Assembly (NCBI GenBank): GCA_964498095.1 | Contig: CAZCFY010000008.1 | Span: 62,001-126,000, forward strand | Length of the DNA stretch: 64,000 nt | Source of the DNA: SG-bin7 sp964498095 | GTDB lineage: Bacteria > Bdellovibrionota > Bdellovibrionia > Bdellovibrionales > SG-bin7 | Direction: 5' to 3' | In this document: positions 40,589 to 48,269 of the stretch, in pieces | Numbering within the stretch: the stretch's first letter is position 1 | How the letters are laid out: each line of letters opens with the position of its first letter | Program-made: the position numbers and the translations under genes | The notes under the pieces: model-generated | Databases searched by the model: none | What the model saw: only the letters and a program-made list of their open reading frames with translations | What the model was told of the DNA's origin: nothing

Positions 40589-42115
40589 ATGCCTAAAACT
40601 AAATATACGATTGAAGATATGCAAAAGTTCGCCAAGGAAAAGGGTGGGCGGTGTTTATCTAAACGGTATGTTAATTCCCACAGTAAGCTGTTGTGGAAAT
40701 GTCAGCGAGGGCATACTTGGAAAGCGATGCCGATTTCTATTACCAGGGGTTCATGGTGCCAAAGGTGTGGTTGGATTAGTACTGGAGAAAAAAATCAAGC
40801 GCGAATACTTGGTCACAAAAGCCATTTAGACGCACAAAGAGAAATGCTAAGAAAAGCCCGCAAGATTGCTAGAGTTAGGGGTGGGCGGCTTCTTTCTGGA
40901 AAATACAACAATAATAGTTCTTCACTATCCTGGAGATGTGAAAATCGTCATATTTGGAAAGCAAAATACGCAAATGTTGTTAATGGCAATTGGTGTCCAT
41001 ATTGTACAAAAAACTATGGTGAGAAAATCGTGCGGGAGATATTTGAGAAAGTAACCGGTAGAGAATTCCACTTGGCCTATCCCAAGTGGCTTAAAAATGG
41101 CGACGGGAATCAGCTCCAGCTTGATGGTTACAATGAATCATTAAGGATAGCGTTTGAACATCAAGGAAAGCAGCACTTTCAGGCTTTAGATGTTATGGGG
41201 GGTAGGAAAGGCCTATTGTCCCGATTAAGAAACGACAGAATAAAAAAGCAGCTTTGTAAAAGGAAAATGGTAAGTCTATTAATAATAAAATCCGTACCCC
41301 AAATCGTCTCTGTAGATGAGGCAAAAAAAATAATCTTAGACTTTTGTCAACGGCATCGAGTTAGTAAAGTTCATAAAGTTGAGGATATTAAAATCAATTT
41401 CAATTCTATTTATGGATCAGATGGCGAGAAAATACTTTCGGCCATAGAAAACGAAGTTAGAAAAATGGGTGGGAGAATTATTGACAGAAAATATCATGGA
41501 TGGAATGGCAATATTTCCTTTAAATGTCGAAGTGGTCATACGTGGTCTACTCGGCCCAAACATATTTTAAACGGATCATGGTGTCCTGTATGTGCGGGAA
41601 AGGTACCTTTGGGGATACAACTAATGCTTGAAATCGCTAACCAACGAGGCGGGGCGTGCTTATCCACTGGTTACAAAAACGCGCATACTTCTCTTAAATG
41701 GCAATGTGGCAAAGGTCATATGTGGTACGCGCCTGCGATGACGATTAGAAGAGGGGCATGGTGCGCAAAGTGTGCCGGAGTGGCAAAGCTTTCAATTGAG
41801 GATATGAAAGTGCTAGCGAAGCGGAACGGTGGACAATGTTTATCCAAAAAGTACTTCAATGTTTTCAAAAAAATAAAATGGAAGTGTGGAGAGGGCCACA
41901 TATTTGTCGCAATGCCAGCTTCTGTTAGGCGTGGGTCCTGGTGCCCGATATGTCGGCGAGGAATTACTTGGACAAAACCACTCGCAGTGAAGGCAGCTAA
42001 AAAATATAAAAGTCGATCAGAATTAAAAAAGAACGCATGGGGCGGATGGGACTACCTTAGGCGTGCGGGATTATTGGATCAAGTTATGCCGAAATCGAAG
42101 ACTCGCAAAAAATAG
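40589..42115 (+). CDS. Five zinc ribbons with an embedded nuclease-like domain
   Basis: A 508-aa protein. Five repeated modules of about 45 residues, each GGxCLSxxYxN...KCxxGHxWxAxPxxIxxGSWCxxC, start near residues 14, 91, 294, 352 and 409. Each has four or five metal ligands of the kind in treble-clef or zinc-ribbon DNA-binding modules; module 2 keeps a variant GGRLL. Between modules 2 and 3, residues 140-270 read as a PD-(D/E)XK/Vsr-like nuclease: LQLDGYNESLRIAFEHQGKQHF with D..E.QGKQH. The C-terminus (KYKSRSELKKNAWGGWDYLRRAG) resembles a small DNA-binding segment seen in homing-type endonucleases. Possibly a sequence-specific nuclease. Confidence 0.75.
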   Translation: MPKTKYTIEDMQKFAKEKGGRCLSKRYVNSHSKLLWKCQRGHTWKAMPISITRGSWCQRCGWISTGEKNQARILGHKSHLDAQREMLRKARKIARVRGGRLLSGKYNNNSSSLSWRCENRHIWKAKYANVVNGNWCPYCTKNYGEKIVREIFEKVTGREFHLAYPKWLKNGDGNQLQLDGYNESLRIAFEHQGKQHFQALDVMGGRKGLLSRLRNDRIKKQLCKRKMVSLLIIKSVPQIVSVDEAKKIILDFCQRHRVSKVHKVEDIKINFNSIYGSDGEKILSAIENEVRKMGGRIIDRKYHGWNGNISFKCRSGHTWSTRPKHILNGSWCPVCAGKVPLGIQLMLEIANQRGGACLSTGYKNAHTSLKWQCGKGHMWYAPAMTIRRGAWCAKCAGVAKLSIEDMKVLAKRNGGQCLSKKYFNVFKKIKWKCGEGHIFVAMPASVRRGSWCPICRRGITWTKPLAVKAAKKYKSRSELKKNAWGGWDYLRRAGLLDQVMPKSKTRKK

Positions 42116-42145
42116 TGAGTGGAAATAGGGAGTGTGTTTTAAAGG

Positions 42146-42676
42146 TTACTGAACTGGTCCCCCAAACAGGATTTCGTTTTGTATATCGTAAAAATATACT
42201 CTTGCGAACGGAATGTTTTTCTTGTAGTGCCGAATAATTTCTCTTAAATTTATATTTTGTAGCGGAGCGAGATTTTGATCTCCAATAATTTCAAACGGCT
42301 TTAGATTTTCAGTATGGATAACTAACCAACATTGTGTGGCATCGGCGTTCGCGGTGTACTTTTCAAGAGACTTGGCTTTGTCGCTAATTATCTGAACTAT
42401 TTCATTGCCAAATCCTATCCATCCGCCATCGTCGTGCAGAGAGTGTCCCCTATAATAGCGTTTTCGAGATTCGCTTTTAATTTTATTCTTTTTAATCTTA
42501 GCATCATTTGAATATGAGGTTAATTCGACGGCTATGTTTTCTTTGGCTGTCCTAACAATGAAATCAGGTGATTCAGATGGATCAATACCAAGGACATCAA
42601 GTTCGTTATGGTCTTTTAAAGCCTTTGCTACCGCGCCCATGACCTTAAACTCAATTAGCTTTTTTGTGGTTGTCAG
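42146..42676 (-). CDS. Possible PD-(D/E)XK-type protein, end of operon
   Basis: About 176 aa. PDFIVRT...IAVELTSY near residues 40-60 fits the PD-x-(D/E)-x-x pattern of restriction-type nucleases, but the final Lys is replaced by Thr/Ser, so activity is unsure. The start is unclear: ATG 42721 overlaps the previous gene by 44 nt; a CTG at 42676 stands 8 nt after GGAG and 1 nt from the previous stop; ATG 42640 is also in frame. The coordinate given uses the CTG. Confidence 0.5.
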   Translation of the reverse strand: MTTTKKLIEFKVMGAVAKALKDHNELDVLGIDPSESPDFIVRTAKENIAVELTSYSNDAKIKKNKIKSESRKRYYRGHSLHDDGGWIGFGNEIVQIISDKAKSLEKYTANADATQCWLVIHTENLKPFEIIGDQNLAPLQNINLREIIRHYKKNIPFARVYFYDIQNEILFGGPVQ

Positions 42677-42677
42677 C

Positions 42678-43496
42678 TTAGGTCTCCTTATTTTCTGCAC
42701 TTTCTGATGGCGAATAATCAATTTTCGGTGGTAAGTCTGTCATCGCGTAATGTACAAACTGTTGGCCAAGCTGTGTAAGCTCGTATTGGTCTTCATCATC
42801 AAAGGCCGATGTTATTGTGGATGATCCTGTGCCTTTCGATTTGGGCCTTTTGACAAAGTTCCCATAATAATCTTTTTCCCGACATTGTCTAATAATTCCG
42901 CCAGTTGATAGATCTCTGAACAAAAGTTTGTAGAGATCGGCTTCGGCTGAATCTTCACGAACCTTATCTCTTCCCAGTGATCGCCACACCCCGCCGCGGG
43001 TTATTCCAGCATTGTTGTAAATTGCAGCAACTACTTTAAAGTGCAATTCAGAATAAGTATTTATCCAATCAATGAAGAGCCTGATTACATCGTCTACAGT
43101 AAGATCCGTGGCTGCGGCATTTGCTAAAATATTTCTAATATATATTCGTTTTTCTTTGCTTTCTGCGCCAGACCACTCGCGAAAAGTTTTGCGAATGAGA
43201 GATTGATATTCAGGACTTTCAATTCTTTCCTTAATGTTTTCATCGTGCAAATCCAGTCGGGCTAAAATTTCAACAATTGTTTCAGCCTTTTCCTTTAATT
43301 CATCCTCGAGCATTTTTAGCCACTGATCGAAGAATTTATTTACCTTGTCTTGCTCTCTCTCAGACCAATAACCGGCTGCGGCCGATAGCATGCCGCCAAC
43401 ATAAGGTACTACACTCGCAATCTGAAGCGCGCCCCGAGCTGCTTTAGATGCTCCGTTCTCAGCTGGCAGCTGTGAACCGCAAGTTTCTTCGCTCAT
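42678..43496 (-). CDS. Protein with glycine-rich hydrophobic N-terminus, possible defence effector
   Basis: A 272-aa protein. Residues 18-45 (ALQIASVVPYVGGMLSAAAG) form a hydrophobic glycine-rich hairpin, followed by YWSEREQDKVNKFFDQWLKMLEDEL, a helical segment I have a sense of seeing in uncharacterised bacterial proteins. The rest is helical with winged-helix-like GGVWRSLGRDKV. Membrane insertion and cell death on infection is one possible role, but this is inference from position with the nuclease-like neighbour. It starts 3 nt after the DUF2188 gene. Confidence 0.55.
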   Translation of the reverse strand: MSEETCGSQLPAENGASKAARGALQIASVVPYVGGMLSAAAGYWSEREQDKVNKFFDQWLKMLEDELKEKAETIVEILARLDLHDENIKERIESPEYQSLIRKTFREWSGAESKEKRIYIRNILANAAATDLTVDDVIRLFIDWINTYSELHFKVVAAIYNNAGITRGGVWRSLGRDKVREDSAEADLYKLLFRDLSTGGIIRQCREKDYYGNFVKRPKSKGTGSSTITSAFDDEDQYELTQLGQQFVHYAMTDLPPKIDYSPSESAENKET

Positions 43497-43499
43497 CGC

Positions 43500-43736
43500 T
43501 CAGCCCTTCGGTGGATAGGGATCTTTTTTGTAAGTGCGCTCTTCCTGGATGCGGCCATTTTCACCTTTGATGATGAGTTGGTCGCCACCCCAATTTCGCG
43601 TGGTTGTTGGCGCATCTTTTTTGGCGTCGGATTTATTTTGATAGGTCGCTATGGGATTTTCGTCGCCTCGGCGTTTAAGTTGCCAGTTATCGTTTTGGCG
43701 GTTTTTGGTTAGTTCAAACGTCTTTGATTTTTTCAC
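43500..43736 (-). CDS. DUF2188 small protein
   Basis: A 78-aa protein, GTG 43736 preceded by AGGAGGGGG. The segment DNWQLKRRGDENPIATYQNKSDA through GGDQLIIKGENGRIQEERTY matches the DUF2188 shape, a short beta-rich domain. First gene of a three-gene operon with the genes to its left. Confidence 0.7.
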   Translation of the reverse strand: MKKSKTFELTKNRQNDNWQLKRRGDENPIATYQNKSDAKKDAPTTTRNWGGDQLIIKGENGRIQEERTYKKDPYPPKG

Positions 43737-43919
43737 TGAAAGCCCCCTCCTGGGTAAGTGGTTGAGCTTTAAATTTGAGTTGACTGACGAAATCGTCAAG
43801 TTAGCTCTATAATTTTTTTTGCTTAAGCTAGAGGCGGTTTACTAGTTAAACTAAACTATTTTTGTACGCTGAGAACGGTTTGGCTGGTCTGTTGGGAAGA
43901 TCCTTGAGAGAATCAGGCC

Positions 43920-44405
43920 ATGAGCCAAGGTAATCGGATTTCATCGGTATTTTTTTATTATTATTCCAGGATTTTTGCGGTGTTTTGGTTTGGTGGGTTA
44001 CTAGTGGCAACTGGCGCGATGCTTTGGGGAGCATACTGCGGGAAAGTAAAGGGCGTTGACCTCCCATTTATTTTTATTCCAGTTGCGATGATGGTTTTTG
44101 GTTTTTTCTTTTTTAAGAAATTTATTTTCGATTTTCAAGCTGATGTTTGGGACTTTGGTGATCACTTACTAGTTAAAAAATCTGGAGTAGAAGATAAGAT
44201 TCTCTTATCGGATATTAAGAATGTTGGGTACAGCAGGTTTTCACCACAATTTGTAACGCTCTCACTTCGCAAAACATCAAAATTTGGAAACGAGATTATG
44301 TTTTTAACAAAAATTAGTCCGGCCATGATGATTCCTTTTGCAAAAAGCCCATTAGTGGAGGACCTAATTGATCGAGTTGATAAGGCTAGGATTGGGAGTG
44401 GCTGA
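43920..44405 (+). CDS. Membrane protein with PH-like C-terminus
   Basis: A 161-aa protein with two transmembrane segments (about residues 16-40 and 48-66) and a cytoplasmic part (DFGDHLLVKKSGVEDKILLSDIKNV) with the beta-strand pattern of bacterial PH-like (DUF304-type) domains. Divergent from the DUF2188 operon, with about 180 bp between starts. Function unknown. Confidence 0.6.
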   Translation: MSQGNRISSVFFYYYSRIFAVFWFGGLLVATGAMLWGAYCGKVKGVDLPFIFIPVAMMVFGFFFFKKFIFDFQADVWDFGDHLLVKKSGVEDKILLSDIKNVGYSRFSPQFVTLSLRKTSKFGNEIMFLTKISPAMMIPFAKSPLVEDLIDRVDKARIGSG

Positions 44406-44420
44406 ATTACGAACCTTGTT

Positions 44421-44470
44421 CGGTGCTCGGGCGTTCTCAGTAACGCGTAACCGGTTAATAGTAAACCGAT
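44421..44470. repeat. Hairpin repeat family, copy G (partial)
   Basis: CGGTGCTCGGGCG (44421-44433) is identical to 45298-45310 in copy F, followed by a diverged TAACGCGTAACCGG. Only a fragment of the family is recognisable. Confidence 0.4.
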
Positions 44471-44558
44471 ATTGTTTTCAGGAACTGTTTACGGGTAGCT
44501 ATCAGCTGATTACAGGGGGCCTTTAAAAACCAAGCGGGAGTTAGAGGGGAGATTGGGA

Positions 44559-45119
44559 TTAATGGTCAGTGAATTCCGTGCGCAAAATTCCATAAACTTC
44601 GATATCAACATAAATTCCATTTTTTTTAAATTCTTGACGTAGTAACCCTTCTTTTTTCATTCCGGCCTTAACCATTACTCTTCCCGAAGATGGGTTAGAT
44701 GACATATGCCTTGAGGTAATTTTATTGAGGTTTAATTTTTCAAAGCCAAATTTAAGGACTGCTAGCGCAGCTTCAGAGCAGTATCCGTTATTCCAATAAT
44801 CCACACCTATCCAATAACCTAATTCCGCCTTACTATTTCCATCTGCAATTCCATTTAAATCGATGCATCCGATAAGTTTGTCATTTTCTTTAAGAGTAAT
44901 CGCAAATTGGACAGCATTTCCTTTTTGAAACCAAAGATTGTGTTTGTTTATCCATTCTTGAGCGGCCCCATCAGGATATGGATGTGGTATTGTTGCCGTA
45001 GTAGCTGCCACAAGGGGGTGGCCAGCCATCCTTTGAACAGCTTCAGCATCAGACAAAACGAATGGGCGCAGTACAAGTCTTTCCGTTACTAAACTAGGTC
45101 TATTTTTATTTTCCACCAA
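44559..45119 (-). CDS. GNAT N-acetyltransferase (RimJ/RimL type)
   Basis: A 186-aa GNAT enzyme. TERLVLRPFVLSDAEAVQRM opens the fold, LIGCIDLNGI is strand 4 and ELGYWIGVDYWNNGYCSEA contains the acetyl-CoA loop, followed by RVMVKAGMKKEG typical of RimJ/RimL-like acetyltransferases. Target could be a ribosomal protein N-terminus or a small molecule. Confidence 0.88.
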   Translation of the reverse strand: MVENKNRPSLVTERLVLRPFVLSDAEAVQRMAGHPLVAATTATIPHPYPDGAAQEWINKHNLWFQKGNAVQFAITLKENDKLIGCIDLNGIADGNSKAELGYWIGVDYWNNGYCSEAALAVLKFGFEKLNLNKITSRHMSSNPSSGRVMVKAGMKKEGLLRQEFKKNGIYVDIEVYGILRTEFTDH

Positions 45120-45267
45120 ATGATTTTCTCAAAATGGTTTGTAGCTGTCTAGAGTTCTAGTGGTTATAATGCGGGGATTTGGCTAAGAATTCACGGACTT
45201 TTGAGGGTTTTTGGCGTTTGGGGAAACGAAAGCTGCTCGCCAAAGAGCAAATTAGGAATTTAAGGTT

Positions 45268-45344
45268 CGATTTAATCACTGTCGTTGTTATCCCTCGCGG
45301 TGCTCGGGCGCATAATCTAGCTAACGCATTTTACCCTGACGGGC
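45268..45344. repeat. Hairpin repeat family, copy F
   Basis: Core ATTTAATCACTGTCGTTGTT (45269 on) then CGGTGCTCGGGCG (45298-45310) and the 35-bp module with AGCTAACGCA (45310-45344). Copy B carries both modules in the opposite order. A long stem to the left is not clear in this copy. The gap 45120-45389 has nothing else. Confidence 0.55.
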
Positions 45345-45389
45345 ACCCGCATTTCTAGGCTGCCGCACCGATGCCTGGGGTCGGCGCTT

Positions 45390-45848
45390 CTAATTTGCAA
45401 TATGCCAGGAATTATATAAACCACCAGCGCATACTTTGCCAGTGCGGCTCACGTGCCACGAGTTGTATTGGCCACCACAACAAACTTCGCCAGTTGATGA
45501 TTCATGCCAGGAGTTGTATTGGCCACCGCAAGCGACTTTGCCAGTGCGGCTTTCGTGCCAGGAGTTATACTGACCACCAGCGCAAACTTCGCCAGTTGAA
45601 GATTCATGCCAGGAGTTGTATTGGCCACCGCAAGCGACTTTGCCAGTGCGGCTTTCGTGCCAGGAGTTATACTGACCACCAGCGCAAACTTCGCCGGTTG
45701 AAGATTCATGCCATGAGTTGTATTGGCCGCCACAAGCGACTTTCCCGGTAGATGTTTCATGCCAGGAATTATATTTTCCCCCACAGGCGATCGATTCAGA
45801 AAATGCAGGTGAGGAAAGAAGGGTTAATAGCAAAATTAGTTTCTTCAT
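45390..45848 (-). CDS. Exported protein of 17-residue tandem repeats
   Basis: A 152-aa protein: signal peptide (residues 1-18, ends AFS-E) followed by seven full and one partial unit of (A/C)(C/A)GGQYNSWHESxTG(K/E)V. At DNA level this is a 51-bp tandem repeat, with a higher-order 102-bp unit (units 2-3 and 4-5 are near identical). Each unit keeps Gly-Gly, Tyr-Asn-Ser-Trp-His and one or two Cys; Trp-His and Cys could bind metal or form disulphides. The reverse frames over it are artefacts of the repeat. It precedes no known partner; the signal and regularity support a real secreted product. Confidence 0.7.
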   Translation of the reverse strand: MKKLILLLTLLSSPAFSESIACGGKYNSWHETSTGKVACGGQYNSWHESSTGEVCAGGQYNSWHESRTGKVACGGQYNSWHESSTGEVCAGGQYNSWHESRTGKVACGGQYNSWHESSTGEVCCGGQYNSWHVSRTGKVCAGGLYNSWHIAN

Positions 45849-45860
45849 TTCACGATCTCC

Positions 45861-46340
45861 TTAGAGATTAACCGCACATTTAGGGATATCAGAATTTGTT
45901 AAATCATTAATGTGCGTCGGGTAGCTTCGGCAAATGTTTCCTAAGTTAATATTATAAAGAATAGCATTTTGATCAACAGATATTAGAATCGCTGAATCTT
46001 TCATATTGGGTAGAAATCTTAATACATCCTTTGCTTCACGAACATTATATTGGGTCATAAAAACATCAAATTTACCCATTTCTATCCAAGATTGATAAAC
46101 TTCGTTAGTTTTTAGATTCATCAATGCCCAATAAAGTTTTGGAGGCAATTTTGAAATTTCGTTTTGGGAAAGATTAGATTTAATCAGAAGAGTCCAGCTG
46201 TATACGTCATCATAGGCGTATTGCATGCCAATGTTTGGTTTACCCTGTGAATCTATGTCGGGAATAATTTCCTTTCCGAGATCAGTAGCATCTACTTGGT
46301 AGAAACCAAAAACCACAAAAAGGCTTAAAAGGTATTTCAT
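45861..46340 (-). CDS. Exported protein, unknown
   Basis: A 159-aa exported protein (signal residues 1-18, ends VDA-T). Two Cys near the end (NICRSY and PKCAVNL). No family recognised. Its ATG overlaps the stop of the gene upstream by 4 nt; 12 nt downstream the tandem-repeat protein begins, so the genes 45390-46957 are probably one operon. Confidence 0.6.
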   Translation of the reverse strand: MKYLLSLFVVFGFYQVDATDLGKEIIPDIDSQGKPNIGMQYAYDDVYSWTLLIKSNLSQNEISKLPPKLYWALMNLKTNEVYQSWIEMGKFDVFMTQYNVREAKDVLRFLPNMKDSAILISVDQNAILYNINLGNICRSYPTHINDLTNSDIPKCAVNL

Positions 46341-46759
46341 TTTACATTGGCCTCAAGAGTTGCGACCTCTCCCTTGGAGGGGTCAGGCTTTATTGTTGGC
46401 TTCTTTGGGTCCGAGAAATCTACTTGTGTTGCACCGAGATGAATTATGCCGTTATCTTCCTTTAAAATTACAAAATACATATGTTCAAAACTGTCGTGGC
46501 CATCATTTATAGTCCGCAAGAGCACCAAGTTATTTTTGTGACGAACCATTCCAATGAAGTTATCTTTTTTCAGATTTGAAACAGCGACGTTATAATATGC
46601 ATTATCGGTTTTTGAGTCGGAGCTTTTTGTCAAAAAGAGTTCAGTGCTTCTTTTTCCGTCGGGAAGTAGATTGGTAAAAGTCCATACGCCCGAATTTAAT
46701 CCTTTTGCGAGGGAGGTTATAGAGGTGCTTAAAGCCAAAATTAAAATTAGTTTTTTCAT
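46337..46759 (-). CDS. Exported protein, unknown
   Basis: A 140-aa exported protein if started at ATG 46759 (MKKLILILALSTSITSLA, signal peptide), which overlaps the previous frame's stop by 4 nt. The frame is open to 46870, but that part lies in the gene remnant. Mature part is beta-rich (MVRHKNNLVLLRTIN) and Cys-free. No family recognised. Confidence 0.6.
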   Translation of the reverse strand: MKKLILILALSTSITSLAKGLNSGVWTFTNLLPDGKRSTELFLTKSSDSKTDNAYYNVAVSNLKKDNFIGMVRHKNNLVLLRTINDGHDSFEHMYFVILKEDNGIIHLGATQVDFSDPKKPTIKPDPSKGEVATLEANVK

Positions 46760-46957
46760 TTCACTATCTCCCAATTTTTTGTAAGTGCCGAAGCATTGAT
46801 TGCGCTTCCGAATTTCACATCGATCTTCTGAAGATCTTTTGCCGAAATCAAATATTCTTTTGAAATCCAACCGTTCTTATCAAGTTTTCCAAGTTGGATG
46901 TGGGCAATTTGATATTGTTCAAAGCCACCCCATAGAACCGGAGAACCGGATTTAACT
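46756..46957 (-). pseudogene. 3' remnant of a gene abutting tRNA-Gly
   Basis: The open frame here reads VLWGGFEQYQIAHIQLGKLD to WEIVK and overlaps the next start by 4 nt (ATGA), so its 3' part looks like a real coupled gene. No start codon is present: the frame runs back into tRNA-Gly, which ends at 46958. The 5' half was apparently lost or replaced when sequence joined at the tRNA 3' end. Confidence 0.5.
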
Positions 46958-47033
46958 TGGAGCGGGAGACGGGGCTCAAACCCGCGACCTTCGCCTTGGC
47001 AAGGCGACGCTCTATCAACTGAGCTACTCCCGC
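46958..47033 (-). tRNA. tRNA-Gly (GCC)
   Basis: 76 nt with encoded CCA. Acceptor stem GCGGGAG/CTCCCGC with discriminator U, D arm GCTC/GAGC, anticodon stem TCGCC/GGCGA around loop TTGCCAA (anticodon GCC) and T arm GCGGG/CCCGT. All arms pair. It is the right border of the accessory block; no copy of its 3' end was seen elsewhere in the window. Confidence 0.95.
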
Positions 47034-47073
47034 AAAAGAGAGTCCTCAAAAGTAGGCGGGCGGGCGAAATATG

Positions 47074-47640
47074 TCAAACATTCTTTCGAATGACTAAAGC
47101 TTCCCGGTATTGAATGCAATATTGGAAGGCTGAAATAAGACTCAAGATTACGCTAACCCATAAGCCCCAATACCCAATGGTTGGAAAGGGAATCCCTAAA
47201 ATAGGGCGATTTAAAAGAATCATTGGTATGCACGACAATTGAAAACCTGTCTTCCATTTGCCGAAAGGTTTAGCAGCAATTACTAGGTGGTCAGCGGCGG
47301 CGGCAGCGCGGACCCCACCAATAATTAAGTCACGCGTAAGTAGCAAACTCACCATGGTGGGATCAATTTTGCGAATTGGTAATAGCATAATGAGTGTCAC
47401 AGAAACCAAAATTTTATCAGCGACAGGGTCCATCAGGCGGCCGAAATTGGACTCCACATTCCAAATGCGCGCAAAGTAACCGTCATAATAATCGGTAATC
47501 GCGCCGATGATAAAGAGGCCGGCTGCCGCCAGCTCCCCCCATTCATCGCCCCAATAAATCGCTAGCGAAATAAATGGCGTCATCGCTATACGGGAAAGCG
47601 TGATGAGACTTGGTAATTTTTCTTGGAACGGAGTCGCCAT
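47074..47640 (-). CDS. pgsA: CDP-diacylglycerol-glycerol-3-phosphate phosphatidyltransferase
   Basis: A 188-aa membrane enzyme making phosphatidylglycerol phosphate. The CDP-alcohol phosphotransferase motif is complete: DYYDGYFAR, eight residues, then G-R-L-M-D-P-V-A-D-K, with the three catalytic Asp. About five transmembrane helices. ATG 47640 starts MATPFQEKLPSLITLSR, the standard PgsA opening; the frame to 47712 lies in the divergent gene's promoter. It could be another CDP-alcohol transferase, but the opening and length favour PgsA. Confidence 0.9.
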   Translation of the reverse strand: MATPFQEKLPSLITLSRIAMTPFISLAIYWGDEWGELAAAGLFIIGAITDYYDGYFARIWNVESNFGRLMDPVADKILVSVTLIMLLPIRKIDPTMVSLLLTRDLIIGGVRAAAAADHLVIAAKPFGKWKTGFQLSCIPMILLNRPILGIPFPTIGYWGLWVSVILSLISAFQYCIQYREALVIRKNV

Positions 47641-47657
47641 TTGTTTAGCATGAAGGG

Positions 47658-48269
47658 ATGATCTTGTTGTTGTCAATACTCCTTTCTGTGGTGAACGCTG
47701 ACGAAAAACCATTTTGGAAAACCAAGCCCGAAGTTTACCGAAGTATTGTCGACGACCGCGAAATTGTCGTGTCGGTGACTCATAAAAAACCCAGTAAAGC
47801 GGGCGAGCCGTACAGTTTTACTTATAAAGGCGCAGAAATCGTCGCGGTCCCTCTCGCTTTTTGCCAAAAAAAGATGCTTCAATACGAAAAGCTACCCGAA
47901 ATTTCCTCCTACATTAAAGAAACCAAATATGACCCGGGAAAAAAAGAACTTTATTTTCATGGCGAAGCCTACGGCTTTCATGCCAAGATGTGGATGAAGT
48001 TAGAAACTGTAATTGCCGAAAATCATTTTGAAATGCACTTTGAAGTTTTAAGAGGCAATTTAGTGGGAATGAAGGGAATTGTTCGCTCTGAAGACTTTAA
48101 GCGTCAAAAAACCGAGATGAGTTTGGTGGGAGCGCAAAGTGCTCAAAAGTTGGGTATGCCAGCGATTTTATTAGATTTTGGCTTAGAAATTGTGTTGCAA
48201 CAGGTGGCAAAGAAAATTAGGAATTATTTAGAGGCTGAATTCAAGAAGGAGCAAGGCATTGCAAGATGA
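47658..48269 (+). CDS. Exported SRPBCC-like protein
   Basis: A 203-aa exported protein (signal residues 1-14, ends VNA). LETVIAENHFEMHFEVLRGNLVGMKG and the amphipathic C-terminal helix (LEIVLQQVAKKIRNYL) resemble the SRPBCC/polyketide cyclase fold seen in several Bdellovibrio proteins. Divergent from pgsA with 17 bp between starts, and overlapping the PilZ gene by 11 nt. Binding of a lipid is conceivable. Confidence 0.6.
   Translation: MILLLSILLSVVNADEKPFWKTKPEVYRSIVDDREIVVSVTHKKPSKAGEPYSFTYKGAEIVAVPLAFCQKKMLQYEKLPEISSYIKETKYDPGKKELYFHGEAYGFHAKMWMKLETVIAENHFEMHFEVLRGNLVGMKGIVRSEDFKRQKTEMSLVGAQSAQKLGMPAILLDFGLEIVLQQVAKKIRNYLEAEFKKEQGIAR

Noticed and set aside
32256..45344. Integron cassette array with attC sites
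   Set aside because: The GCTAACGC module and palindromes resemble attC, but the core sites break the GTTRRRY rule at one position, genes lie on both strands and no integrase is present.
45371..45784. Other frames across the tandem repeat (126 and 111 aa)
   Set aside because: They are open only because the 51-bp unit is free of stops in those frames; no signal peptide, and the 152-aa frame has one.
46756..47049. 97-aa protein reading through the tRNA
   Set aside because: Its first 30 residues are encoded by tRNA-Gly; only the 3' part can be a gene remnant.
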